NCBI RefSeq assembly: GCF_019710635.1
Contig: NZ_JAIFZS010000048.1
Span: 29,039-93,038 of the forward strand
Direction: 5' to 3'
Source of the DNA: Mycolicibacterium xanthum
GTDB lineage: Bacteria > Actinomycetota > Actinomycetes > Mycobacteriales > Mycobacteriaceae
DNA length: 64,000 bases
The stretch's first letter is position 1; every line of letters begins with the position of its first letter. Position numbers and translations under genes: made by a program. Below are positions 8,726-16,792 of this stretch, piece by piece. The notes under the pieces are model-generated. The model was not told where the DNA came from. It saw nothing but the letters and a program-made list of their open reading frames with translations, and searched no databases.

Positions 8726-10722
8726 GCGGTGTCTGTCTCCTTGTTGTCGACACGGGCCAGTACTGCCCCGACCTCCACCTGGTGGCCGGGTTCGACGTTG
8801 AGTTCGACGAGCACACCGTCGCCGGGTGCGGCGATGGTGTGCTCCATCTTCATCGCCTCCAGCCAGATCAGCGGTTGTCCGGCGGTGACCGTGTCACCGA
8901 CCGCCGCGGCCACCCGCAGCACCGAGCCGGGCATCGGCGCCAGCAGCGACCCGTGGGCGAGCGCGTCGCCGGGATCGGGGAACCGGGGCAGTACGGCCAG
9001 TCGCACCGAACCGAGCGGCGAGTCGACATACACGGCGGCGGTGTCCCCGTCGCGGTAACGGGCGACGTCGAACGGGTGATCCACCCACGCCCCCTGCCCG
9101 GGGCGGCCGACCGACAGCACGACCCGGGTCGCGGTCGCCGAGGCCAGGGCCACGTCATCGTGTCCGTCGACGGTCAGCCCGGTGCGGGTGAACCGGTAGC
9201 GCACCTCGTGGGTGCGGCCGTCGGCGTCCTCGTAGCGCTTGACCTGCCAGCCCGAGACGAGGTTGCGCCAGCCGCTCGGAACCGCACCGAACACCGTTGC
9301 GGTCGAACGATTGTGGGCGGCATCGGCGACGGCCGCGGCCACCGCCGCCAGTTCGGTGGCGCGCTCGTCGGCCGCCGGGGCGGCAAGCGCCGCCAGCCCA
9401 TGGGTGTCGAAGAACGAGGTGTCGGTCGCGCCGTCCAGGAACGCCGGATGACGCAACACGTTGACGAGCAGGTCGCGGTTGGTGCGCACACCGTGCAGCC
9501 GGGTCCGGGTCAGCGCGTCGGCGAGCAGGGCCGCGGCCCCGCGCCGGGTCGGGGCGAACGAGATGACCTTCGCGATCATCGGGTCGTAGAACACCGAGAT
9601 CAGCGAACCGTCGACGATCCCGGCGTCCAGCCGCACCCCGGGCCGGTCCAGCGGGCCGAACTCGACGGCGGCGGTCGGGACGCCGAACCGGTGCACGGTT
9701 CCGGCCTGCGGCTGCCAGTCGCGGGCCGGGTCCTCGGCGTAGAGCCGGGCCTCGATCGAGGCGCCCCGGCCGGTCGGCGGTGTCGGATCCAGCGAGGCCC
9801 CGTCGGCGACCGCCAGCTGCAACTCCACCAGGTCCAGGCCGGTGGTCAGCTCGGTGACCGGGTGCTCGACCTGCAGGCGGGTGTTCATCTCGAGGAAGAA
9901 GAAGCAGCCACGCTCGTCGGCCATGAACTCCACGGTGCCCGCGCCGGTGTAGCCGATCGTCGCCGCCGCCAACCGGGCCGCCTCGAGGAGCCGCTCACGC
10001 ATCCCGGTGATCCGTTCGACCAGCGGTGACGGCGCCTCCTCGATGATCTTCTGGTGGCGGCGCTGGATCGAGCATTCGCGTTCGCCCACCGCCCAGACGG
10101 TGCCGTGGGCATCGGCCATGACCTGGACCTCGATGTGGTGCCCGGCGGCCAGGTAGCGCTCGCAGAACACCGTCGGATCGCCGAACGCCGACTGCGCCTC
10201 ACGTTGTGCGGCCTGCACCTGGGTGGGCAGGTCGGCCAGGTCGGTGACCACCCGCATGCCCCGACCGCCGCCGCCGGCCGACGCCTTGATCAGCACCGGC
10301 AGCATCTCGGCGGTGACGTTGTCCGGGTCGAGCTCGTCGAGCACCGGGACGCCGGCGGCCGCCATCAGTTTCTTGGCCTCGATCTTGGATCCCATCGCCG
10401 CGACCGCCGACGGTGGTGGGCCGATCCAGGTGAGCCCGGCGTCCTGCACCGCCGCGGCGAATTCGGGGTTCTCCGAGAGGAACCCGTAGCCGGGGTGGAC
10501 GGCGTCGGCGCCGGCGGCACGTGCGGCGGCGATGACCTGGGCGGCGTCGAGGTAGCCGCGGGTGCCGTCCAGGCGTACCCGCGCGTCGGCCTCGGCGACA
10601 TGCGGGGCATCGGCGTCGGGATCGGTGTACACCGCGACGGTGCCGATGCCCAGCCGCCGGCAGGTCGCGAAGACCCGGCGGGCGATCTCGCCACGGTTGG
10701 CGACCAGGACCCTGGTGATCAT
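8722..10722 (-). CDS. accA2: Acyl-CoA carboxylase alpha subunit (biotin carboxylase + biotin carrier), AccA2-like
   Basis: A 666-residue fusion. Residues 1-450 are biotin carboxylase: VLVANRGEIARRVFATCRRLG at the N-terminus, the ATP-grasp glycine-rich loop GGGGRGMRVV, and the catalytic EMNTRLQVEHPVTE. A BT/linker region follows, and the C-terminal 75 residues are a biotin carrier domain with the biotinylation motif EAMKMEH. It forms a holoenzyme with the beta subunit encoded immediately upstream in the operon (accD2). ATG at 10722 lies 67 bases after the accD2 stop. Together they would carboxylate an acyl-CoA, possibly a branched or terpenoid one (geranyl- or methylcrotonyl-CoA-like); the sequence does not settle which. 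Confidence 0.93.
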   Translation of the reverse strand: MITRVLVANRGEIARRVFATCRRLGIGTVAVYTDPDADAPHVAEADARVRLDGTRGYLDAAQVIAAARAAGADAVHPGYGFLSENPEFAAAVQDAGLTWIGPPPSAVAAMGSKIEAKKLMAAAGVPVLDELDPDNVTAEMLPVLIKASAGGGGRGMRVVTDLADLPTQVQAAQREAQSAFGDPTVFCERYLAAGHHIEVQVMADAHGTVWAVGERECSIQRRHQKIIEEAPSPLVERITGMRERLLEAARLAAATIGYTGAGTVEFMADERGCFFFLEMNTRLQVEHPVTELTTGLDLVELQLAVADGASLDPTPPTGRGASIEARLYAEDPARDWQPQAGTVHRFGVPTAAVEFGPLDRPGVRLDAGIVDGSLISVFYDPMIAKVISFAPTRRGAAALLADALTRTRLHGVRTNRDLLVNVLRHPAFLDGATDTSFFDTHGLAALAAPAADERATELAAVAAAVADAAHNRSTATVFGAVPSGWRNLVSGWQVKRYEDADGRTHEVRYRFTRTGLTVDGHDDVALASATATRVVLSVGRPGQGAWVDHPFDVARYRDGDTAAVYVDSPLGSVRLAVLPRFPDPGDALAHGSLLAPMPGSVLRVAAAVGDTVTAGQPLIWLEAMKMEHTIAAPGDGVLVELNVEPGHQVEVGAVLARVDNKETDTA

Positions 10723-10789
10723 CTCGTCCCTCCTGCGATTTCGGCGTGATCAGCCGCGCTCGGCGCCACCGAACACGCCGAATTCACGC

Positions 10790-12415
10790 TCACATCCGGA
10801 AGACGCCGAAGTTCGACGTCCCCTCGATCGGTCCATTGGCGATGGCCGACAGACACATGCCCAGCACCGAGCGGGTGTCGCGGGGGTCGATCACCCCGTC
10901 GTCATAGAGCATCCCGGACAACACCATGGGCAGGGACTCGGCCTCGATCTGGCCCTCGACCGCGGCCCGCATCGCGGCGTCTGCGGCCTCGTCGACCTGC
11001 TGACCGCGGGCCTCGGCGGCGGCCCGGCCGACGATCGAAAGCACGCCGGCGAGCTGCGCGCCACCCATCACGGCGGATTTGGCGCTGGGCCAGGCGAACA
11101 GGAAACGCGGGTCGTAGGCGCGCCCGCACATCCCGTAGTGACCCGCGCCGTAGGAGGCGCCGATCAGCAGGGAGATGTGCGGCACCGCCGAGTTGGAGAC
11201 GGCGTTGATCATCATCGAGCCGTGCTTGATCATCCCGCCCTCCTCGTAGTCCTTGCCCACCATGTAGCCGGTGGTGTTGTGCAGGAACAGCAGTGGGGTG
11301 TCGGAGCGGTTGGCGAGCTGGATGAACTGGGCGGCCTTCTGGGACTCCTCGCTGAACAGCACACCGCGCGCGTTGGCCAGGATGCCCAGCGGGTAGCCGT
11401 GCAGCGTGGCCCAGCCGGTCACCAGCGACCCGCCGTAGAGCGGCTTGAACTCGTCGAACTCCGAACCGTCGACGATGCGCGCGATCACCTCCCGCGGATC
11501 GAACGGGATACGCAGATCCGGTGGGACGACGCCGATCAGCTCGTCCTCGTCGAACACCGGCGCGGTGAACGGCGCGGGGGTGGGCCCCTTCTTCCGCCAG
11601 TTGAGTCGGACGACGATGCGCCGGCCGATGCGCAGCGCGTCGAGCTCGTCGACGGCGAAGTAGTCGGCCAGACCCGAGGTCCTGGCGTGCATCTCGGCGC
11701 CGCCGAGGGACTCGTCGTCGGACTCCTCGCCGGTGGCCATCTTCACCAGCGGGGGTCCGGCGAGGAACACCTTCGAGCGTTCCTTGATCATCACCACGTG
11801 GTCGGACATTCCGGGGACGTAGGCACCGCCGGCGGTCGAGTTGCCGAAGACCAGGGCGATGGTCGGGATGCCCGCCGCCGACAGCCGGGTGAGGTCGCGG
11901 AACAACTGCCCGCCCGGGATGAAGATCTCCTTCTGGGTGGGCAGATCGGCGCCGCCGGACTCCACCAGGGAGATCACCGGCAGCCGGTTCTGCAGCGCGA
12001 TCTGGTTGGCGCGCAGAATCTTCCGCAGCGTCCACGGGTTGCTCGTTCCGCCCTTGACCGTCGGGTCGTGGGCGACCAGCATGCACTCCACGCCCTCGAC
12101 CGCGCCGATCCCGGTGACGACACTCGCGCCGACCGTGTACTGACTGCCCCAGGCGGCCAGCGGACTCAGTTCCAGAAACGGTGAATCGGGGTCCAGCAGC
12201 GCTTCGATACGTTCGCGGGCGGTCATCTTGCCGCGGGCGTGGTGGCGCGACACGTACTTCTCGCCGCCGCCGGCCAGCGCCTTGGCGTGCTCGGTGGCCA
12301 GCTCGGCGAGCTTGGCGGTCATCGCCTCGGCGGCCTCGAGGTAGGCCGGCGACCGGCTGTCGAGGGCCGACCGCAGGGCCGGCGCGCGATCCGTTGCGCT
12401 GCTCGCCGTGGTCAT
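10790..12415 (-). CDS. accD2: Acyl-CoA carboxylase beta subunit (carboxyltransferase), AccD2-like
   Basis: A 541-residue carboxyltransferase of the methylcrotonyl/geranyl-CoA type. Landmarks are the N-terminal HHARGKMTARERIEALLDP, the two oxyanion-stabilising glycine regions (GGASLPTQKEIF-like: ESGGADLPTQKE; and GASYGAGHYGMCGRAYDP), and FLFAWPSAKSAVMGG. The ATG at 12415 overlaps the fadE13 stop (ATGA); the frame continues open upstream but that part is antisense to fadE13. It receives carboxybiotin from the alpha subunit downstream. The presence of FLFAWPSAK rather than the propionyl-CoA carboxylase signature supports a methylcrotonyl- or geranyl-CoA-type specificity, which I infer rather than prove. 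Confidence 0.93.
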   Translation of the reverse strand: MTTASSATDRAPALRSALDSRSPAYLEAAEAMTAKLAELATEHAKALAGGGEKYVSRHHARGKMTARERIEALLDPDSPFLELSPLAAWGSQYTVGASVVTGIGAVEGVECMLVAHDPTVKGGTSNPWTLRKILRANQIALQNRLPVISLVESGGADLPTQKEIFIPGGQLFRDLTRLSAAGIPTIALVFGNSTAGGAYVPGMSDHVVMIKERSKVFLAGPPLVKMATGEESDDESLGGAEMHARTSGLADYFAVDELDALRIGRRIVVRLNWRKKGPTPAPFTAPVFDEDELIGVVPPDLRIPFDPREVIARIVDGSEFDEFKPLYGGSLVTGWATLHGYPLGILANARGVLFSEESQKAAQFIQLANRSDTPLLFLHNTTGYMVGKDYEEGGMIKHGSMMINAVSNSAVPHISLLIGASYGAGHYGMCGRAYDPRFLFAWPSAKSAVMGGAQLAGVLSIVGRAAAEARGQQVDEAADAAMRAAVEGQIEAESLPMVLSGMLYDDGVIDPRDTRSVLGMCLSAIANGPIEGTSNFGVFRM

Positions 12416-13572
12416 GACTGGAACCCGAGGGTCTTGGCGGCCAGGGATGTGAGGATCTCCGTGGTGCCGCCGCCGATGCCGAGGATCCGCATGTCCCGGT
12501 ACTGCCGCTCGATCTCCGACTCGGCCATGTAGCCCAGGCCGCCGAACAACTGCACGGCCTGGTTGGCCACCCACTCACCGGCCTCCACTGCGGTGTTCTT
12601 GGCGAAGCACACCTCGGTGATCAGGTCGCTCTCGCCCAGTAACTGGCGTTCCACCACGGAGTGGGTGTACACCCTGGCGACGTCGATGCGGCGCGCCATC
12701 TCGGCCAGCGTGTTCTGCACCGATTGGCGTGCGATGAGCGGCTTGCCGAACGTCTCGCGGTCGCGGCACCACTGCACCGCCAGGTCCAGGCAGCGCTGCG
12801 CGCTGGAATACGCCTGCGCGGCAAGCCCGACCCGCTCGGAGACGAATGCGGCGGCGATCTGCAGGAAGCCGGTGTTCTCGGCGCCGATCAGGTTCTCCGC
12901 CGGCACCCGCGCGTCGGTGTAGGACAGCTCGGCGGTGTCCGACGAGCGCCAGCCCATCTTCTCCAGCTTGCGGCTGACGTGTAATCCAGGTGAGCAGCCC
13001 TCGCCGTCTTTGTCGACGACGATCAGCGATACGCCCGCCGCGCCCGGGCCGCCGGTACGCGCGGCGGTGACCACGTAGTCGGCCCGCACGCCAGAGGTGA
13101 TGTAGGTCTTGGCGCCGTTGAGCACGAAATCGTCGCCGTCGAGCACGGCGCGGGTCCGCAGGTGCCCGACGTCGGAGCCGCCGCCGGGCTCGGTGATGGC
13201 CAGGGCGCCGATCTTCTCGCCGCGCAGGGTGGGCCGCACGTAGGTGTCGATCAGTCGACGGTCGCCGGAGGCGATCATGTGGGGTACGGCGATCCCGCAG
13301 GTGAACAACGAGGCGAACACCCCGCCCGGAGCGCCGGCCTGGTGCATCTCCTCGCAGATGATCACCGCGTCGGCGCCGTCGCCGCCCTCACCGCCGACCG
13401 CCTCGGGGAACCCGGCGCCGAGCAGCCCCGCTTCGGCGGCCCTGCGGTGCAGGTCGCGGGGCAGTTCACCGCTGCGCTCCCATTCCTCGACGTGCGGCAG
13501 CACGTGACGCTCGGCGAACGCGCGCACGGTCTTGCGCAGATCGTCGCGTTCCGGGGTGGTCCAGATGCTCAC
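12412..13572 (-). CDS. fadE13: Acyl-CoA dehydrogenase FadE13-like
   Basis: A 386-residue acyl-CoA dehydrogenase beginning at GTG 13572 (MSIWTTPERDDLRKTVRAF). The FAD-binding motif reads ALAITEPGGGSDVGHLRT and the C-terminal block VQLFGGLGYMAESEIERQYRD, where the Glu of MAESE is at the position of the catalytic base in isovaleryl/citronellyl-type enzymes. It ends in an ATGA overlap with accD2 and starts in a GTGA overlap with the AtuA-like gene. A long open frame continues upstream through the neighbouring gene but is antisense-like there. In the atu analogy this is the citronellyl-CoA dehydrogenase position; alternatively it acts on short branched acyl-CoAs. Confidence 0.92.
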   Translation of the reverse strand: MSIWTTPERDDLRKTVRAFAERHVLPHVEEWERSGELPRDLHRRAAEAGLLGAGFPEAVGGEGGDGADAVIICEEMHQAGAPGGVFASLFTCGIAVPHMIASGDRRLIDTYVRPTLRGEKIGALAITEPGGGSDVGHLRTRAVLDGDDFVLNGAKTYITSGVRADYVVTAARTGGPGAAGVSLIVVDKDGEGCSPGLHVSRKLEKMGWRSSDTAELSYTDARVPAENLIGAENTGFLQIAAAFVSERVGLAAQAYSSAQRCLDLAVQWCRDRETFGKPLIARQSVQNTLAEMARRIDVARVYTHSVVERQLLGESDLITEVCFAKNTAVEAGEWVANQAVQLFGGLGYMAESEIERQYRDMRILGIGGGTTEILTSLAAKTLGFQS

Positions 13573-15311
13573 GAGACGAACTCCTCGCTGATGTCGCTGA
13601 TTCCGGTCAACAGCTCGACGGGGATGTCGACGTGACGGCTGCGCAGCCACTCGCCCAGACCCTTGGCCTGCGGATCGAACCGCGCCTGGTAGGCCACGCC
13701 CCGACCGAGAATCCCGTCGATCACGAAGTTCACCGCCCGCAGATTGGGCAGGACGTAGCGGGTGACGGGCAGTTCGGCGGTCTCCGGCAGCAGCTCGCGC
13801 AGGGCCGGCACGGTCAGCGCGTGTACCAGCCAGCGCCACTGCTCGTCGGTGCGTACCCAGACACCGACGTTGGCACTGCCGCCCTTGTCGCCACTGCGCG
13901 CTCCGGCGATGAGGCCCAACGGGGCCCTGTGGGTGGGCCCGGCCGGAAGTCGCTCCGGCAACTCGGGTTCGGGCACCGGGGCCAGCTCCCGGGTCGCCGG
14001 GGCGGGCGGTATGTCGCGGCGGGTGCCGTCGGGGTGCACGGCGATGTGCTCGACATCCTCGGCCGCAACGTATGCCGCGGTGAACACCCCGTACACCTGG
14101 CCGTCCCCGGGGGGTGCGGTACTGGTGAAGCCGGGATAGCTGGACAGCGCCAGTTCGACTGCCGCCGAGGAGAACTCGCGGCCGACGGGTCCGGGTTCCG
14201 GGTCGCGCACCACGCAGCGCAGCAGCGCGCTCGCGGCCTGCTCGGTGGTGGCGTCGGGGTGATCGGTCCGGGCCAGCGACCACTGCAGCTCGGCCGGCTT
14301 GACCGGCAGGCTGGCCTCGAGCTGGCGGCGGACCAGATCGGCCTTGGCGTCGATGTCGAGCCCGGTCAACACGAAGGTCACCTCGTTGCGGAAGCCGCCC
14401 AGGCTGTTCAGCGACACCTTCAGCGTCGGCGGTGGAGGCTCCCCGGTGACACCGGCGATCCGGACGCGGTCGGCGCCGGCGGCGGACAGTTCGATGGAGT
14501 CGACGCGCAGCGTGGCGTCGGGGTTGGCGTACCGGGCGCCGGTGATCTCGTAGAGCAGCTGCGCGGTCACCGTGTCGGTGCTGACCGCTCCGCCGGTTCC
14601 GGGGTGCTTGGTGATCACCGACGATCCGTCTGCGTCGATCTCGGCGATGGGGAAGCCGGGGTGGAGCAAGGTCGTCAGATCGGGGAAGTCGCGAGCGAAG
14701 AACGAATAGTTGCCACCGGTGGCCTGGCCCCCGCACTCGATGACGTGGCCGGCCGCGACGGCCCCGGCGATCTCGTCGTGATCGGTGGGGCGCCAGCCGA
14801 AATGGGCCGCCGCCGGACCGACGATGACCGATGCGTCGGTGACCCGCCCGGTGACGACGATGTCGGCGCCCGCGGTCAGGCAGTCGACGATGCCCCAGGC
14901 GCCGAGGTAGGCGTTGGCGGTCAGCGGACTGCCCAGTCCGAGCTCGGCGGCGCGGCCGATCAGGTCGTCGCCCGCGACGTGGGCGACGTCGACCGCGACC
15001 CCGAGGCGCTCCGCGAGGGCACGCACCGCGTCGGCCAGGCCGGCCGGATTCAGGCCGCCCGCATTGGCCACGATGCGCACGTTGCGGTCCTTGGCCAGGC
15101 CGAGACAGTCCTCGAGCTGTCGCAGGAAGGTCTTGGCGTAGCCGCGGTCCGGATCCTTCATCCGGTCGCGGCCCAGAATCAGCATGGTCAGTTCGGCGAG
15201 ATAATCGCCGGTGAGAAAGTCCAGTTCGCCGCCGGTGAGCATCTCCCGCATGGCCGCCAGGCGATCCCCGTAGAAGCCCGAGCAGTTCCCGATCCGCACC
15301 GCAGACGTCAC
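13569..15311 (-). CDS. Acyclic terpene utilization AtuA family protein (DUF1446, Rv0976c-like)
   Basis: A 580-residue protein of the AtuA/DUF1446 family. The N-terminal part carries VRIGNCSGFYGDRLAAMREM, GDYLAELTMLILGRDR and ADIVVTGRVTDASVIVGPAA; the C-terminal part carries GARSGDKGGSANVGVWVRT, the second family signature. The biochemical role of AtuA is not established, but it is essential for citronellol use in Pseudomonas. I place the start at GTG 15311 because AAGGGAG lies five bases upstream; open frame extends to 15392. It is the first gene of the leftward operon and lies behind the palindrome at 15351-15366. Size and both signature blocks make the family assignment firm. Confidence 0.9.
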   Translation of the reverse strand: MTSAVRIGNCSGFYGDRLAAMREMLTGGELDFLTGDYLAELTMLILGRDRMKDPDRGYAKTFLRQLEDCLGLAKDRNVRIVANAGGLNPAGLADAVRALAERLGVAVDVAHVAGDDLIGRAAELGLGSPLTANAYLGAWGIVDCLTAGADIVVTGRVTDASVIVGPAAAHFGWRPTDHDEIAGAVAAGHVIECGGQATGGNYSFFARDFPDLTTLLHPGFPIAEIDADGSSVITKHPGTGGAVSTDTVTAQLLYEITGARYANPDATLRVDSIELSAAGADRVRIAGVTGEPPPPTLKVSLNSLGGFRNEVTFVLTGLDIDAKADLVRRQLEASLPVKPAELQWSLARTDHPDATTEQAASALLRCVVRDPEPGPVGREFSSAAVELALSSYPGFTSTAPPGDGQVYGVFTAAYVAAEDVEHIAVHPDGTRRDIPPAPATRELAPVPEPELPERLPAGPTHRAPLGLIAGARSGDKGGSANVGVWVRTDEQWRWLVHALTVPALRELLPETAELPVTRYVLPNLRAVNFVIDGILGRGVAYQARFDPQAKGLGEWLRSRHVDIPVELLTGISDISEEFVS

Positions 15312-15350
15312 GCGCACTCCCTTGTGGCCGTGGAGGTCGGGCTCTCGACC

Positions 15351-15366
15351 AACCAACCGGTAGGTT
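15351..15366. promoter_or_regulatory. Palindromic operator (TetR-type) in front of the atu-like operon
   Basis: AACCAACCGGTAGGTT is palindromic at 14 of 16 positions around CCGG. It sits 40 bases upstream of the chosen start of the AtuA-like gene. TetR repressors of acyl-CoA catabolic operons commonly bind such ACC...GGT palindromes. The regulator is not encoded next to it in this window, so the assignment is inferred. Confidence 0.55.
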
Positions 15367-15543
15367 AGCGCGGATCGCCGGTGGCGCGTCAAGCCCCCTC
15401 GGGATGGCGATTGCCGGTCCGCGAAGCGAAATTCGCACGATCGGAATCGGCGGTCAGCGCCTTCCCGGACTCGGCGCGAGAAATGGACTCGCTGAGGTAA
15501 TATTCAGCCGCGCAGCAGACAATTTAGGTACAGCGATCGTTTT

Positions 15544-15652
15544 CGCCGCTTAGGCGGCGCAGGCGCGCATGCGCAGCTAAATTGGGGGCAGCGCAACGCC
15601 GGTCGTCTCAAGCCCGGGAAGCCTTCGGCTTCTGGGAGATTGGACACCGGCG
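15544..15652 (+). promoter_or_regulatory. Strongly structured leader upstream of a small exported protein gene
   Basis: The 375 bases between the AtuA-like gene and the next start (15312-15686) hold no convincing gene. The right half is structured. CGCCGC-TTAG-GCGGCG forms a perfect 6-bp stem at 15544-15559. CGCCGGT (15597-15603) pairs with ACCGGCG (15646-15652). Between these, TCTC and CCC pair with GGG and GAGA, and GAAGCC-TTC-GGCTTC closes the loop. The element ends 34 bases before the ATG at 15687, so it would be part of the mRNA leader. I could not match it to a known riboswitch class by eye. Confidence 0.5.
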
Positions 15653-15686
15653 CGCAACGATCTATGGCCGGTCTGGAGAGAGAGTG

Positions 15687-15959
15687 ATGCGAATGGCGAT
15701 TCACCGCACAGCACCGATTGTGGCGGCGGGAGCATTTGCCGCCGTGTTCATGTCCACCGCGGTCGCCGGTGCTGTTCCCGTCAGCGGCTTCAGCGCCGCT
15801 CCTGCAATGGGATTGCCGGTGCCGCAGACAAGCGAGTTCTGCACCATGGGTTTGTACTGCGATGACGACTCCACCGGCCTCGTCCTCAACCCGCGGAGTC
15901 AGCGGGCCGATCAGAACTTCGGCGGTGGACCGCTCACCCCCAGAACGCCCAACAACTGA
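15687..15959 (+). CDS. Small exported protein of unknown function
   Basis: A 90-residue protein. ATG at 15687 follows GGAGAGAGAG and gives a classic Sec signal peptide: MRMAIHRT, a hydrophobic run APIVAAGAFAAVFMSTAV, and an AGA or AVP cleavage region. The mature part is short, with two cysteines six residues apart (CTMGLYC) that could form a disulfide, and a Gly/Pro/Asn-rich C-terminus (GGGPLTPRTPNN). I do not recognise the family. The next gene also encodes a small exported protein 49 bases downstream, so the two may be co-transcribed behind the structured leader. Confidence 0.7.
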   Translation: MRMAIHRTAPIVAAGAFAAVFMSTAVAGAVPVSGFSAAPAMGLPVPQTSEFCTMGLYCDDDSTGLVLNPRSQRADQNFGGGPLTPRTPNN

Positions 15960-16008
15960 GTAGCACCCCGAGCCCGAGATGAATACTCGATCAACTAGAG
16001 GAGTGGGA

Positions 16009-16353
16009 ATGTCCTTCGTCGTCCGTACTGCAGCCGCTGCAGCCGTCGCAGGCGCGGCGTTGCTGGGCAGCACCGCCACTGCCGCCGCCGCGCCGCCGAA
16101 CTGCTCGCTCGCCGACATGTCCGGTGTGTTGTCCGGTGTGTCTGCGGCGATGTCGGCCTACCTGTTCACCCACCCCGATGTGAACGCCCAGCTGAGCACG
16201 ATGTCGGACATGCCGAAGGAAGATCGGTCCGACTGGATGCACACCTACATGTCGGACAACCCCAGCGTGGAGGCCGATCTCACCGGCATCCGGCAGCCGC
16301 TGGTCGACTTCCGGGCCCGCTGTGGCATGGAGCCCGTCAACCTGGGCGGCTAG
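16009..16353 (+). CDS. Hemophore-related exported protein (Rv0203/Rv1174c family)
   Basis: A 114-residue secreted protein. ATG 16009 follows GAGGAG and opens a signal peptide (MSFVVRTAAAAAVAGAALLGSTATAAAA). The mature domain has the family pattern: PNCSLADMSGVLSGVSAAMSAYLFTHPDVNAQL, a helical stretch, and a second Cys near the end (RARCGME), the two cysteines presumably pairing. Family members bind heme and may pass it to MmpL transporters, but most, including this one, are uncharacterised. The typical THPDVN motif makes the family call secure; heme binding itself is inferred. A strong terminator follows. Confidence 0.8.
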   Translation: MSFVVRTAAAAAVAGAALLGSTATAAAAPPNCSLADMSGVLSGVSAAMSAYLFTHPDVNAQLSTMSDMPKEDRSDWMHTYMSDNPSVEADLTGIRQPLVDFRARCGMEPVNLGG

Positions 16354-16409
16354 GGCTGGTCCCAGCCGGGCAGCTCGGGCTGGTCCCAGCGATCCGAAGG
16401 ATCACCAGG

Positions 16410-16447
16410 GCCATTGCCGTCATCGACGACGGCAATGGCTCTTTTTT
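16410..16447 (+). terminator. Rho-independent terminator after the hemophore-like gene
   Basis: GCCATTGCCGTC (16410-16421) pairs perfectly with GACGGCAATGGC (16428-16439) across a six-base loop and is followed by TC and six T residues. Confidence 0.93.
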
Positions 16448-16574
16448 CGGCCGGGTCGGCTGACCGGGAGTTTGGAGCCCGGCCAGCTCACCGGCTATCC
16501 TGATGACCAATTGCCGGCGCCCGGTAGGTCCAGGCTCGCCCGCAGCACCACCCCGATAGATGGAGAGCTTCATC

Positions 16575-16748
16575 ATGGCTGTGCCCAAGCGCAGGATGTC
16601 GCGCGCGAACACCCGTAGCCGGCGCGCGCAGTGGAAGGCCACCCCGACTGGACTGGTCACCGTGACCGTCGCTGGTCAGCCGCACAAGGTGCCGCGCCGC
16701 CTGCTCAAGGCCGCCAGGCTCGGGCTGATCGATCTCGATCGCCGCTGA
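16575..16748 (+). CDS. rpmF: 50S ribosomal protein L32 (cysteine-free form)
   Basis: A 57-residue protein beginning MAVPKRRMSRANTRSRRAQW and ending in VPRRLLKAARLGLIDLDRR, typical mycobacterial L32. It lacks the two CxxC pairs of zinc-binding L32 proteins, so it is the zinc-independent type; this is also, as I recall, the form of the M. tuberculosis gene at this locus (Rv0979A). It lies just upstream of mprA in both genomes. The ATG at 16575 is preferred to an upstream in-frame ATG at 16560 because all L32 proteins begin MAVPK. Confidence 0.95.
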   Translation: MAVPKRRMSRANTRSRRAQWKATPTGLVTVTVAGQPHKVPRRLLKAARLGLIDLDRR

Positions 16749-16758
16749 CCCGGCGCGC

Positions 16759-16776
16759 CTCTTAGGTCACTCTCAG
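16759..16776 (+). promoter_or_regulatory. MprA-box-like direct repeat upstream of mprA
   Basis: CTCTTAG (16759-16765) and CTCTCAG (16770-16776) are direct repeats 11 bases apart, about one helical turn, ending 16 bases before the mprA start. MprA is known to bind such loosely conserved direct repeats and to autoregulate. The same 11-base spacing recurs before pepD. Confidence 0.6.
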
Positions 16777-16792
16777 ACAGGGGGTTGACACT

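Noticed and set aside
13573..15438. 1008-residue fusion of fadE13 with an upstream frame
   Set aside because: The upstream part is antisense-like in composition and overlaps the real AtuA gene; fadE13 starts at GTG 13572.
15544..15652. Assigning the leader structure to a c-di-AMP (ydaO) riboswitch
   Set aside because: The conserved sequence blocks of that class could not be identified by eye, so only a structured leader is claimed.
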